Source: Solibacillus sp040273735 (GTDB lineage Bacteria > Bacillota > Bacilli > Bacillales_A > Planococcaceae). Taken from it: a DNA stretch of 64,000 nt. A program made the position numbers and the translations under genes. Under the pieces are notes generated by a model. It saw nothing but the letters and a program-made list of their open reading frames with translations. It was not told the DNA's origin and did not search any database. Positions 16,451 to 25,204 of this stretch are shown here, in pieces (the first letter of the stretch is position 1; every line of letters starts with the position of its first letter). The DNA lies in NCBI RefSeq assembly GCF_040273735.1, contig NZ_JBELZM010000017.1, forward strand, positions 24,737 to 88,736. Reading direction: 5' to 3'.

Positions 16451-17974
16451 ATGAATATTGTTGAATTGCTTACTTCAACAACTTCTCGTTTGCCAGATCA
16501 ACCTGTCATCCACTTCAAAAGGGCTCAACTTACTTATAAAGAATTGCAAGATAAGGTTTACAATATAGCAGCAGGATTGAAAGAATACGGTGTTACAAAA
16601 GGTACAAATGTCGCGTTAATGATGGCAAATCGCCCGGAATATATTATTACGTATTTTGCTATTTTAGCAAATGGAGGTACGGTCGTTCCGATTAACCCTA
16701 CATTTAAAGAGCAGGAAGTTACGTATATAATAAACGACTCAGAAGTTGAATTGTTAATTATAGAAGAAGCTTGTAAACCGGTTATCGAAAACGCAATGGT
16801 TCAATTGAAAACGGTCAAAGCAATTATTAATTACAGTGATACGGCCGATGAACAATTTCTATCATGGCATCAACTAGATACATCCGCTTCTATTTCAGAA
16901 ATTGTTCCTCTACATGAATCTGACGTCGCACAAATTATCTATACTTCCGGAACGACCGGAAATCCGAAAGGTGCCATGATTACACACGGAAATTTAAACT
17001 GGATGGCAATAACAGCAGCTGTCTACAATCAGTTAGTTCCGAGTGACCGTGTACTATGTGTATTACCGTTGTTCCATGCTTATGCAAAACTTCAAGGCTT
17101 CCTGGCACCGATTGCCCACGGTTGTTCAATATATTTAGAGGAAAGGTTCCATCCGGTTGAAACATTAAAAGCGATTGCAGAACATGAAATTACAATATTC
17201 TTAGGTGTACCGACAATGTATGCCTTTTTTGCCCAAGTTCCTCATTTAGTAGAACAGCTGGACTTCTCAAAATTACGTACAGCCGGTTCAGGTGGTGCAA
17301 GCTTACCGGCGGAGCTATTGCATAAAACGAATGAATCGTTCGGTGTAAGTATTTCAGAGGGTTATGGTTTAACGGAAAGTACCGTCATGCTGTTGACAAC
17401 ACACCGAAGCTTGCCGAAGAAAGTCAATTCTGTCGGTATGCCGTTACCGGGAATCGATTTAAAACTGGTCGATCCGGAAGGCAATGAAGTGGTCAATCAC
17501 GAAGTAGGCGAAATCTTATTTAGAGGACCGAACATGATGAAAGGTTACTACAAAAAGCCTGACGAGACCGCAAATACAATCAGGGACGGCTGGTTGTATA
17601 CAGGGGATATGGCGTACCGCGATGAAGAAGGCTATCACTTTATCGTTGACCGAAAAAAAGACATAATCATTCGCGGCGGATTTAATATATACCCAAGGGA
17701 AATAGAGGAACTGCTGTATCAGCATCCTGCTATCGTAGAATGCTCTGTGATCGGCAGACCGGACCCGGTTTTTGGTGAAAAGACGGTTGCGTATGTCGTA
17801 TCGAAAGACGCCGAACTTACAGAACAATATTTCCGAGACTATTGCAAAGTGAAACTTGCTGAATACAAAGTACCGGATTATGTAAGTTTTATCGAAGAAA
17901 TTCCGAAATCAGGAACCGGTAAAATTTTGAAGACGGCGTTGAAAAAATTGGATAAGAATGCACTGCTTAAATAA
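16451..17974 (+). CDS. acyl-CoA synthetase (AMP-forming fatty acid-CoA ligase)
   Basis: 507 residues from ATG 16451, eight bases after TAGGAGG. Activates a carboxylic acid to the CoA thioester with ATP. Motifs: YTSGTTGNPKGAMITH (about 165-180), SEGYGLTEST near 303, YTGDMAYRDEEGY near 380, DRKKDIIIRGGFNIYPREIEE near 400-420, and the C-terminal catalytic lysine in PKSGTGKILK. It links the alcohol/aldehyde oxidation pair to the beta-oxidation enzymes of the cluster. Confidence 0.94.
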   Translation: MNIVELLTSTTSRLPDQPVIHFKRAQLTYKELQDKVYNIAAGLKEYGVTKGTNVALMMANRPEYIITYFAILANGGTVVPINPTFKEQEVTYIINDSEVELLIIEEACKPVIENAMVQLKTVKAIINYSDTADEQFLSWHQLDTSASISEIVPLHESDVAQIIYTSGTTGNPKGAMITHGNLNWMAITAAVYNQLVPSDRVLCVLPLFHAYAKLQGFLAPIAHGCSIYLEERFHPVETLKAIAEHEITIFLGVPTMYAFFAQVPHLVEQLDFSKLRTAGSGGASLPAELLHKTNESFGVSISEGYGLTESTVMLLTTHRSLPKKVNSVGMPLPGIDLKLVDPEGNEVVNHEVGEILFRGPNMMKGYYKKPDETANTIRDGWLYTGDMAYRDEEGYHFIVDRKKDIIIRGGFNIYPREIEELLYQHPAIVECSVIGRPDPVFGEKTVAYVVSKDAELTEQYFRDYCKVKLAEYKVPDYVSFIEEIPKSGTGKILKTALKKLDKNALLK

Positions 17975-18118
17975 AAGGCGGTCGGTTGTTTGGAGTCCTT
18001 ATACTTCAGTACATGAACTGGAACGCAAATCATGCTGTTATGGACGAGTCGCGATTTGAAAATGCCCAGAAATGGCAGATAGGTTAAAGGTTGAACACGG
18101 AATAGGGAGGGATTAATA
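17975..18118 (+). pseudogene. short gene remnant resembling the segment before R2lox
   Basis: One frame reads GVLILQYMNWNANHAVMDES then RFENAQKWQIG and a stop at about 18087. The NHAVMDE heptapeptide and a preceding LQ also occur upstream of R2lox (about 12620-12665, VLQENLFNNHAVMDEV). Both stretches sit just ahead of a gene's ribosome site and neither has a start with a good one of its own. I do not recognise the parent family. Confidence 0.4.
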
Positions 18119-18880
18119 ATGAATTTTGACCAAAAGGCAATCATCGTTACGGGTGGAGGATCAGGTTTAGGTGAAGCGACAGCACGGAAAATTGCAGCTG
18201 CTGGAGGCTATCCGATTATATTGGACTTAAATGAAAAAAAGGGCCAAGCGGTGGCTGATGAAATAAATGGCCTATTTTTTAAAACGAATGTAGTGAAGGA
18301 AGAAGACGTACAGGCAGCGATTAACGGTGCCGTAGATAAGTACGGTTCAATTCAAGGTGTTGTAAACTGTGCCGGTCTTGGTACTTCGACACGTGTAGTA
18401 GGCAGAAAAGGTATATTTCCATTAGATGAATTTAACTTTATTATACAAGTTAATTTAGTCGGTACATTTAATGTCATCCGTTTAGCGGCAGCTGCCATGA
18501 TGAAAAATGAACCTAATGAACACGGGGAACGGGGGGTTATTGTGAATACAGCTTCTGTAGCGGCATTCGATGGGCAAATCGGCCAGGCTGCCTATTCTGC
18601 TTCTAAAAGTGGAATTGTAGGGATGACATTGCCAATCGCAAGGGATCTGGCAAGCTATGGCATCCGGGTTATGACGATTGCACCGGGAATTTTCGATACG
18701 CCCTTAATGAATAGTGCACCTCAAGCGGTTAAGGAAGCGTTAGGAAAACAAATTCCGTTCCCATCCCGTTTAGGTGAAGCGGATGAATATGCACATTTAG
18801 TAAAGGCCATTTTTGAAAATCCTATGTTAAACGGTGAAACGATTCGACTCGATGGTGCGATTCGCATGGCTCCAAGATAA
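18119..18880 (+). CDS. short-chain dehydrogenase, 3-hydroxyacyl-CoA dehydrogenase type (HSD17B10-like)
   Basis: 253 residues. NAD-binding TGGGSGLGEATA at 11-22, D36-type acidic residue (IILDLN) favouring NAD, NCAGLG, catalytic Ser in NTASVAAFDG, and Y-x-x-x-K as YSASK near 160-164. The IAPGIFDTPLM tail and FDGQIGQAAYSASK segment match the short-chain type II 3-hydroxyacyl-CoA dehydrogenases. This is the third beta-oxidation step in the cluster. Start ATG behind GGGAGGGATTAAT; 12 bp separate it from the hydratase. Confidence 0.9.
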   Translation: MNFDQKAIIVTGGGSGLGEATARKIAAAGGYPIILDLNEKKGQAVADEINGLFFKTNVVKEEDVQAAINGAVDKYGSIQGVVNCAGLGTSTRVVGRKGIFPLDEFNFIIQVNLVGTFNVIRLAAAAMMKNEPNEHGERGVIVNTASVAAFDGQIGQAAYSASKSGIVGMTLPIARDLASYGIRVMTIAPGIFDTPLMNSAPQAVKEALGKQIPFPSRLGEADEYAHLVKAIFENPMLNGETIRLDGAIRMAPR

Positions 18881-18892
18881 GGAGGATAACGG

Positions 18893-19690
18893 ATGAACCT
18901 TGAAACAATGACGATAGAGAAGTTAGATTACGGTGTCCACATCGTAACAATTAATAATCCGCCAGCCAATACATTAAATGCGGGAATTCAACAGGACTTA
19001 CTGCAACTGATTGAAGAAGTCGAGAAAACTCCGGCAATCCGGGCTATTGTGTTCAAATCTGCAAATCCGAAAATCTTCATAGCAGGTGCTGACCTGGGGG
19101 CAATGGGCAGCTCTGATGAAAACGTGGACTTTGCTGAAAGTTCAAAACATGTGCAGGATATTTTCAATCGGCTGGAAGCATTAAGAGTACCAACTATTGC
19201 CGCAATTAATGGTCATGCATTAGGCGGCGGTTGTGAATTCGTACTTGCATGCGATTTCCGTATTATGGGTGCCGGCACAATTGGTTTAACGGAAGCATCA
19301 TTGGGCTTATTGCCCGGTGCTGGTGGTACACAGCGTATGACAAGATTAGTAGGCGGAGCAAAAGCACGCGAATTAATGTATTTAAGCAAACGTTTAAAAG
19401 CGGAAGAAGCTGCAGCAATCGGCTTAATTACAGAAGCGGTAGCTCCGGAAGAGTTGGAAGAAAAAACAATTATATTCGCAAATAAGCTTGCTCAAAGTGC
19501 GGTAGGAGCGATCGGGCTCATTAAAGGGAGTATTTTGGCTGCAGAAGAATTGCCTTTAGAACAAGGATTATTAGTTGAACGGGAAGCCTTTGCGAAAACA
19601 TTTACTACAGGGGAAGTAAATGAAGGCATTCGCGCGTTCTTTGAAAAACGCCCTCCGAATTTTTTAAGCCAGTTACAAATCAATAAATAG
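18893..19690 (+). CDS. enoyl-CoA hydratase/isomerase family protein
   Basis: 265 residues, crotonase fold. Oxyanion-hole motifs FIAGADLGAMG (about 63-73) and INGHALGGGCEF (about 105-116). Two acidic catalytic positions correspond to GGCEFVLACDFR and LTEASLGLLPGAGGTQR, where the Glu of TEAS is the usual catalytic residue. Hydrates the enoyl-CoA made by the acyl-CoA dehydrogenase. ATG after AAGGAGGATAACGG. Ends just before a hairpin at 19701. Confidence 0.93.
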   Translation: MNLETMTIEKLDYGVHIVTINNPPANTLNAGIQQDLLQLIEEVEKTPAIRAIVFKSANPKIFIAGADLGAMGSSDENVDFAESSKHVQDIFNRLEALRVPTIAAINGHALGGGCEFVLACDFRIMGAGTIGLTEASLGLLPGAGGTQRMTRLVGGAKARELMYLSKRLKAEEAAAIGLITEAVAPEELEEKTIIFANKLAQSAVGAIGLIKGSILAAEELPLEQGLLVEREAFAKTFTTGEVNEGIRAFFEKRPPNFLSQLQINK

Positions 19691-19700
19691 GACTTTTGGG

Positions 19701-19733
19701 GGCCGTATTGAAAGTTCAGCTTTCAATATGGCC
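19701..19733 (+). terminator. hairpin between hydratase and CoA transferase
   Basis: 14-bp stem GGCCGTATTGAAAG/CTTTCAATATGGCC (one G-T pair) with a 5-nt loop, followed only by TTAATTTATTA. It could partly terminate transcription or protect the upstream message. Confidence 0.6.
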
Positions 19734-19762
19734 TTAATTTATTATGGAAGGATGAAGAAGGT

Positions 19763-20875
19763 ATGTTGTTAAAAGGATTAAAAGTATTGGATTTCTCCAC
19801 ATTATTGCCAGGTCCGTTTGCGACGATGATGCTGGCGGATCTCGGAGCGGAAGTGGTACATGTCACAAAACCGGTAGAAGAAGGCAAGCAATGGGGACCG
19901 GACGAGTATTTGCAGCGTTCTAAAAAATCGCTTGCTGTCGATTTAAAATCTCCGGAAGTTGTCTCATCTCTAAAGGAGCTTTTAAAGGAACAGGAATACG
20001 ATATTGTTGTTGAACAGTTCCGCCCTGGCGTGATGGCGCGTCTTGGTCTCGATTATGAGACATTGAAAGCTATCAATCCGGGTTTAATTTACTGTTCCAT
20101 TACTGGATACGGTCAAACAGGTCCTTACTGTGAACGCGGAGGGCATGATATTAACTATGTTGCCTTGTCAGGGCTGCAAGGTTATTCAGGCACAAAAGAA
20201 AGTGGTCCGGCTAATATAGGTTTTCAGGTGGCTGACTTGGCGGGAGGATCAATGCATGCGGTAATCGGTATTTTATCGGCAGTCATTTATCGTGAAAAAA
20301 CAGGATTAGGGCAACATCTGGATATTAGTATGACGGATTGTGCTTTAACGTTAAACGCCTTATTTGCCCAGGATCATTTAGCAGAAGGAAAACCGCTTGC
20401 TCGTGAAGAGCTGATCTTAAACGGCGGATCATTATATGGTTATTATGAGACGTTGGACGGTCGGTACCTTTCTGTCGGCAGTCTAGAACCGAAATTCAGA
20501 AAGCAGTTATGTCAGGCAATCGGTTCTCCGGATTTACTTCCATTAGCAATGAGTAATAAACGAGAGGATATTGCAAAGCTGAGAGAACAATTGCAAAATG
20601 TTTTTCTGCAGAAGACATTGGAAGAATGGCAAACTATTTTCTCTGTAGTAGATGGTTGTGTGGAGCCGGTATTGAGCTTTGAAGAAACGGTTGCACATCC
20701 ACTTTTCGTAGAACGTAATATGTTTGTGGAAATAGCAAAGCCCGATGGAACTATACAAAAACAGATCGCATGTCCGATTAAGTCCAATCTTTTCAAGGCA
20801 TCTTATGGGACAATCGGGGTAAAAGCAGGAACACATAATGATGAGGTATTGGGGAGCCTGTTAAAGAAATCATAG
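19763..20875 (+). CDS. CaiB/BaiF family (family III) CoA transferase
   Basis: 370 residues. N-terminal GLKVLDFSTLLPGPFATMMLADLGAEVV and ITGYGQTGPY are typical of formyl-CoA-transferase-like enzymes. The catalytic Asp lies in the GGHDINYVALSG region (about residue 130), and GFQVADLAGG follows. Moves CoA between acids. Last gene of the catabolic cluster, 30 bp after the hairpin; ATG behind GGAAGGATGAAGAAGG. It may be an alternative to ATP-dependent acid activation. Confidence 0.93.
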   Translation: MLLKGLKVLDFSTLLPGPFATMMLADLGAEVVHVTKPVEEGKQWGPDEYLQRSKKSLAVDLKSPEVVSSLKELLKEQEYDIVVEQFRPGVMARLGLDYETLKAINPGLIYCSITGYGQTGPYCERGGHDINYVALSGLQGYSGTKESGPANIGFQVADLAGGSMHAVIGILSAVIYREKTGLGQHLDISMTDCALTLNALFAQDHLAEGKPLAREELILNGGSLYGYYETLDGRYLSVGSLEPKFRKQLCQAIGSPDLLPLAMSNKREDIAKLREQLQNVFLQKTLEEWQTIFSVVDGCVEPVLSFEETVAHPLFVERNMFVEIAKPDGTIQKQIACPIKSNLFKASYGTIGVKAGTHNDEVLGSLLKKS

Positions 20876-21065
20876 GGAAGGATGTGGGAAAAAATGTATC
20901 CGTGAATTCCTAAAAGTAGGAAAGTAGATTTAGAAATATAAATAATATTAATTTTTATTACGTTCATATTAAAAAAACTTAACATTTGTAAGAGTAATTA
21001 CTGTTCTTTTTTTGAAAAATAATTTAAGATATAGACGAATTACAAGATTGTTGAGCAGGTGAACT

Positions 21066-21827
21066 ATGAAAAACTTAAAACTTGGTGTTTTCCTTCTAAC
21101 AGTTCCACTTTTACTGGCAGGCTGTGAAAGTGTTGAAAACAAAGAAGGCTTCTTCTATTCAACATTTGTACGTCCGATGGATTGGACGTTAAACACATTT
21201 GGTGAATTGTTTAACGGCAGCTATGGTTTGGCTATCATTGCTATTATTTTAATTATTCGTCTCGTACTAATGCCGTTTATGCTTAAAACTTACCGCAGTC
21301 AAGCTACAATGAAAGTGAAAATGGATTTCGTCCGTCCACAAATGGAGGATATCCAGACACGTTTAAAAGCAGCAAAAACTCCGGAAGAAAGAATGACAGT
21401 TCAGCAGGAAATGATGTCGCTCTACAAAGAACATAATATTAATCCGTTAAATATGGGCTGCCTGCCAGCGCTTATACAAATGCCGATTATTATGGGCTTA
21501 TATTATGCGATTTTATATTCGGCTGAAATTAAAACACATTCATTCCTATGGTTTGACCTTGGCTCTACAGATATTTGGATGACTGCAATCGCAGGTGTCG
21601 TTTATTTCGTACAAGCGAAAGTATCGCTTCAAACCGTACCAGAAGCTCAGAAGAAACAAATGAAACTGATGATTTACGTATCACCGATTATGATTGTCAT
21701 TATTTCATTGTCTTCGATGGCTGCACTCCCACTGTACTGGGCAGTCGGAGGGTTATTCTTAATTGTCCAAACTTATATTGGACGCAAATTTTTCTCAAAC
21801 ATCCCTGAAACTAAGGGAAATGAATAA
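21066..21827 (+). CDS. yidC: YidC/Oxa1 family membrane protein insertase (lipoprotein form)
   Basis: 253 residues. Signal peptide with lipobox LLLAGC, lipidated Cys at C20. Family core begins FNGSYGLAIIAIILIIRLVLMPFML (about 50-75), carrying the groove Arg, followed by a cytoplasmic helical hairpin rich in K/Q/E and three more membrane helices; MGCLPALIQMPIIMGLYYA is the signature. Inserts membrane proteins with or without Sec. No MifM-like arrest peptide gene was seen in the 190 bp upstream. AGGTGA precedes the ATG. Confidence 0.95.
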   Translation: MKNLKLGVFLLTVPLLLAGCESVENKEGFFYSTFVRPMDWTLNTFGELFNGSYGLAIIAIILIIRLVLMPFMLKTYRSQATMKVKMDFVRPQMEDIQTRLKAAKTPEERMTVQQEMMSLYKEHNINPLNMGCLPALIQMPIIMGLYYAILYSAEIKTHSFLWFDLGSTDIWMTAIAGVVYFVQAKVSLQTVPEAQKKQMKLMIYVSPIMIVIISLSSMAALPLYWAVGGLFLIVQTYIGRKFFSNIPETKGNE

Positions 21828-21863
21828 TTGTAAGTTATGCCGCTGCTAAAGGCTTACTGAACT

Positions 21864-21897
21864 AAAACTACTGAGACGATAATTTCAGTAGTTTTTT
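21864..21897 (+). terminator. intrinsic terminator of yidC
   Basis: AAAACTACTGA/TCAGTAGTTTT stem, 10-nt loop, T run. Confidence 0.9.
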
Positions 21898-21923
21898 TAT
21901 TTTCCGCTTAGTGTGGAGTAATT

Positions 21924-22233
21924 TTCTAATAAACTATCGGATTGTTCCAATATATTTAAAATAGTTCTAATAAAATCCTCTTCTTCTAATACGTTTGCCA
22001 ATTGTTCGAATAAATGGTCGAAGTCTGCTAATAAAGTGTCCGGTTGTTCTAATATGTCAAAAGCATTTTCTAATAAGCGTACCAATTTTTCTAATAAAGG
22101 CAATTCGAGTTCTTTGAAAGCTCCCTTAGTAAGGGGATGACTGAGTATTCTGCATTTATTTCCGGTGATTTTCTTAAATATAGTCGCTATTTTCTAATAA
22201 CCATCTTAGATTATCTAATAAACACAGTTATTT
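21924..22233 (+). repeat. 21-bp phased degenerate repeat array, plus orientation
   Basis: TTCTAATAA-type cores start at 21924, 21945, 21965, 21984, 22005, 22026, 22047, 22068, 22089 and 22110 (steps 21, 20, 19, then six of 21), and again at 22148, 22171, 22192 and 22213. The core is well conserved in most units; the remaining 12 or so bases of each unit are not. The array fills the gap between the yidC terminator and the T-box of argS. A minus-strand ORF across it encodes apparent heptads, which follows automatically from a 21-nt period. Confidence 0.88.
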
Positions 22234-22309
22234 ATTTATTAAATTTGCATACAATTATATTGACAATAATTATCTTTAATAGATATAATTCAGTAAATTT
22301 AAATTCGAT

Positions 22310-22540
22310 GAAAAAGACAGTAATTTACAGGTGTTTTGGAAAGCGAGCTGGGGATTGGTGTGAGCCTGGTGCAAAATATGTAAATGAAGCGCACTTTGGA
22401 GAAGCGGTCTGAACATAAGTAGGATCTGCCGGGGAGTCACCTCGTTAAAAATGGAAAGTGGTCACAATTTGTGGCAACTAGAGTGGTACCACGGGAATTC
22501 GAAGCTCTCGTCTCTATTTTTGGAGACGGGGGCTTTTTAT
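22310..22540 (+). promoter_or_regulatory. T-box leader of argS
   Basis: Stem I features include AGCGAGCTGGGGATTGGTG (distal loop) and AAGCGCACTTTGGAG. A CGC arginine codon at 22390-22392, followed by A as usual for specifiers, is the best specifier candidate. The antiterminator bulge sequence AGAGTGGTACCACGGG covers 22480-22495, and the terminator AGCTCTCGTCTC/GGAGACGGGGGCT plus T run covers 22502-22537. Uncharged tRNA-Arg would prevent termination. Specifier choice is inference. Confidence 0.87.
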
Positions 22541-22556
22541 ATTGGGAGGGGATAAC

Positions 22557-24236
22557 ATGTATAAAAAAATTGCGTCAATTATTCAAGAGGCTTTGCCACA
22601 AAAAATAATAACAAAAGATGAAATTGAACAACTACTGGAAAAGCCAAAGTATCAGCATTTAGGGGATGTAGCTTTTCCATGCTTTAGGCTTGCTAAAACA
22701 TTAAAGAAATCACCGAACGTTATCGCTAAGGAAATTTGCGAAAGGATTAAAAGTGAGCTTATACAGGAAGTACAAGTTGTTGGAGGCTATATAAATATAT
22801 TTCTAAATAAGCTGCAAGTGACGAGGGACGTCATTACCCAAATAATGATAGCTCCAGAGTCATACGGACAACAAGAAACACAGCAAAAGAACATAGTAAT
22901 CGATTATTCATCACCGAATATTGCAAAGCCCTTCTCCATGGGACATCTTCGGTCCACTGTTATTGGCAATGCTCTTGCAAATATTGCAGAAAAAAACGGA
23001 TACAGTGTCGTCCGGATAAATCATCTAGGCGACTGGGGTACCCAATTTGGTAAATTGATTGTCGCATTCCGAATATGGGGAGAAAAAGAACTTATTGAAC
23101 AAGCACCTATTGAAGAGCTTTTAAAGCTATACGTGAAGTTTCATGTAGAAGCAGAATTAAATGAAAAACTAAATGAGGAAGCAAGATCAGCTTTTAAAGC
23201 GCTTGAGGACAATGATCCGCAATCAATGGAATTATGGACTTGGTTTAAAGGTGCCTCTTTACTAGAATTTAAGCAGATTTATGATCGGCTTCATATTGAG
23301 TTTGATACGTATGAGGGGGAAGCCTTTTATAATGACAAAATGCAGTATGTTGTTGATGAATTAAATAAGAAACAATTACTTACAGAGTCGGATGGCGCAA
23401 ACGTTGTTGAGCTTGAAGACATGCCACCTTGTTTAATAACAAAACAGGACGGTGCAACATTATATGCGACCCGTGATTTAGCCGCAGCTTTTTATAGAAA
23501 GGTGCATTATGAACCATCCCAAGTTTTCTATGTAGTAGGGAATGAACAAACACTCCATTTTAAACAAGTGTTTCAAGTTATTTCGAAAATGGGTTATTCT
23601 TGGTCGGAAAATCTGAAACATGTATCATTTGGAATGATGTTGAATGACGGAAAAAAGATGTCGACACGTAAAGGTAGAGTCATTTTATTGAAGGATGTAT
23701 TAAAAGAAGCAGTGGAAACAGCATCCAGAAATATTGAGGAAAAAAATCCCACCTTAAATAATAAACAAAATGTTGCTGAACAAGTAGGAATTGGCGCGGT
23801 AATATTTAATGATTTAAAAAACTTCCGCTTAAATGATATTGAATTTTCATTACCTCAAATGTTGAATTTTGAAGGCGAAACAGGTCCCTATGTACAATAC
23901 ACTCATGCCCGTATCCATTCAATTTTAGAAAAAGCAAAATTTAAAGCTGACAAGGAAATACCCGTAAAAGAATTAGAAGATTCGGCTTGGGCAGTGATTC
24001 AACTGTTACAACAATATCCACAAGTGATTACAGATAGTTTCGAACAAGTGGATCCTTCTTTAATTGCTAAATATGTATTGCAATTAGCACGGATGTTTAA
24101 CAAATATTATGCAAATACAAAGATATTATTAGAAGATGGGCTGCGGGAAAACCGTTTGCAGTTATGTTTTGCAGTAGCAACCGTATTAAAGGATGGATTG
24201 AAGTTACTAGGAATCCAATCACCGGAAAGTATGTAA
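22557..24236 (+). CDS. argS: arginyl-tRNA synthetase, T-box-controlled form
   Basis: 559 residues from ATG 22557 behind GGGAGGGG. Class I synthetase: N-terminal tRNA-contact domain (1-110), HIGH-type motif FSMGHLRST near 125, then LGDWGTQFGKL, the TLYATRDLAA segment near 310, KMSTRKG as the KMSKS motif near 370, and a C-terminal DALR anticodon domain with PYVQYTHARIHSI. The N-terminal domain is unlike the usual Bacillus ArgS opening I know, so this may be a second copy like the ArgS pair of the Bacillus cereus group. Control by tRNA-Arg charging fits an inducible back-up enzyme. Confidence 0.93.
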   Translation: MYKKIASIIQEALPQKIITKDEIEQLLEKPKYQHLGDVAFPCFRLAKTLKKSPNVIAKEICERIKSELIQEVQVVGGYINIFLNKLQVTRDVITQIMIAPESYGQQETQQKNIVIDYSSPNIAKPFSMGHLRSTVIGNALANIAEKNGYSVVRINHLGDWGTQFGKLIVAFRIWGEKELIEQAPIEELLKLYVKFHVEAELNEKLNEEARSAFKALEDNDPQSMELWTWFKGASLLEFKQIYDRLHIEFDTYEGEAFYNDKMQYVVDELNKKQLLTESDGANVVELEDMPPCLITKQDGATLYATRDLAAAFYRKVHYEPSQVFYVVGNEQTLHFKQVFQVISKMGYSWSENLKHVSFGMMLNDGKKMSTRKGRVILLKDVLKEAVETASRNIEEKNPTLNNKQNVAEQVGIGAVIFNDLKNFRLNDIEFSLPQMLNFEGETGPYVQYTHARIHSILEKAKFKADKEIPVKELEDSAWAVIQLLQQYPQVITDSFEQVDPSLIAKYVLQLARMFNKYYANTKILLEDGLRENRLQLCFAVATVLKDGLKLLGIQSPESM

Positions 24237-24268
24237 TTAGATAAAGGCTAGTTGGAGACTATTATTCA

Positions 24269-24304
24269 AAACAAAAGGATTCGCAAAGGAAGTCCTTTTG
24301 TTTG
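24269..24304. terminator. intrinsic terminator, convergent genes
   Basis: ACAAAAGGA/TCCTTTTGT stem with an internal GATTCGCAAAGGAAG loop and T-rich tail; lies between argS and the convergent hydrolase. Confidence 0.72.
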
Positions 24305-24330
24305 TTTATGGTCGATGCAAATTCATAATT

Positions 24331-25110
24331 TTAAGTAATAACTTTACATTCTTTTAGAAGTTTACCTTCATTGATCCATAATTCAACCATGTGATTAAAG
24401 AAATCTGGCATTGCTAAAGATATACCATGTCCGACTTCAGGTAAAATAACACCACTACAATTTGAATTGGCTTTTACAATATCTTTTGCAGATTTTTTCA
24501 TAATAGCCTTTTCCTTTTCACCTACTGTAACCAATATTTTTGCGGATGCCTTTCTAAAGTCTTCAGGTATTGTAAAGGACATGTTTTCTTCAAGTACTCT
24601 AGCAAGGGTGTCTAAATTTATTTGACAACTTTCTTCATAATATTTCTCAAAATTGTCTTTACTTATATACATTGACTTTGCTTGAAGTTTAGAAAACGAT
24701 TTCTTCTTTATTAATGGAAACGTTAATCTAAGGACAGGTTTTATTAATTTTTTAATATGAGAAAGGGGTCTGACAGCAGCGCTATTTATAATTGCAACAT
24801 CAACTAATTCTGGTTTTAAGCTTAATAATTTGATAATTACTTGTGCACCTAAAGAAAAACCAATTAGAATTATTTTCTTACCACCGGCTTTTGCTTCAAT
24901 TAATTTAATTATATCTTCTGCACTTCTTTTTATAGAAAAGTGAATTTCATTATTGTTTAACCCATGTTCAGGCAGGTTTGGAACTATGCAATGATAATGA
25001 GTAAAATATTGAATTTGTCTCTCCCACATCCAATTGCTTACTCCGCCGCCGTGTAAAAAAATTATGAGAGAAGCACTTTTATTACCGTATTCTTGATAAT
25101 GTAATGACAA
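24331..25110 (-). CDS. alpha/beta hydrolase
   Basis: 259 residues. Oxyanion motif FLHGGGVSNWMWERQ (about 18-32), nucleophile elbow GFSLGA with the Ser near 96, and C-terminal His in EVGHGISLAM near 230, an order typical of the fold. Between residues 115 and 190 lies a variable lid. Substrate unknown. TTG start at 25110 (alternatives few). Divergent from another alpha/beta hydrolase gene. Confidence 0.87.
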   Translation of the reverse strand: MSLHYQEYGNKSASLIIFLHGGGVSNWMWERQIQYFTHYHCIVPNLPEHGLNNNEIHFSIKRSAEDIIKLIEAKAGGKKIILIGFSLGAQVIIKLLSLKPELVDVAIINSAAVRPLSHIKKLIKPVLRLTFPLIKKKSFSKLQAKSMYISKDNFEKYYEESCQINLDTLARVLEENMSFTIPEDFRKASAKILVTVGEKEKAIMKKSAKDIVKANSNCSGVILPEVGHGISLAMPDFFNHMVELWINEGKLLKECKVIT

Positions 25111-25142
25111 TTAGTTCAACCCTTTTCTTTATAACAGTTTAT

Positions 25143-25204
25143 TTCTTACTATTTAATAATTCTTCCAATGTATTATAAAAACCTTCCAATTAGTGTTTTT
25201 CAAA
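25143..25204 (+). repeat. possible three-unit remnant of the 21-bp repeat
   Basis: TTC cores at 25143 (TTCTTACTA), 25163 (TTCCAATGT) and 25184 (TTCCAATTA), steps 20 and 21, in the gap between the two divergent hydrolase genes. Only three units, so chance is possible. Confidence 0.35.

Noticed and set aside
21897..22103. Minus-strand 68-residue ORF with heptad-like LLEN/ILEQ repeats
   Set aside because: The heptads follow from the 21-nt DNA period; the TTG start has no ribosome site, and the array continues beyond the ORF in both directions.
21924..22233. CRISPR array
   Set aside because: Cores are about 9 bp, spacers about 12 bp and no cas genes; CRISPR repeats are 24-48 bp with spacers of 26 bp or more.
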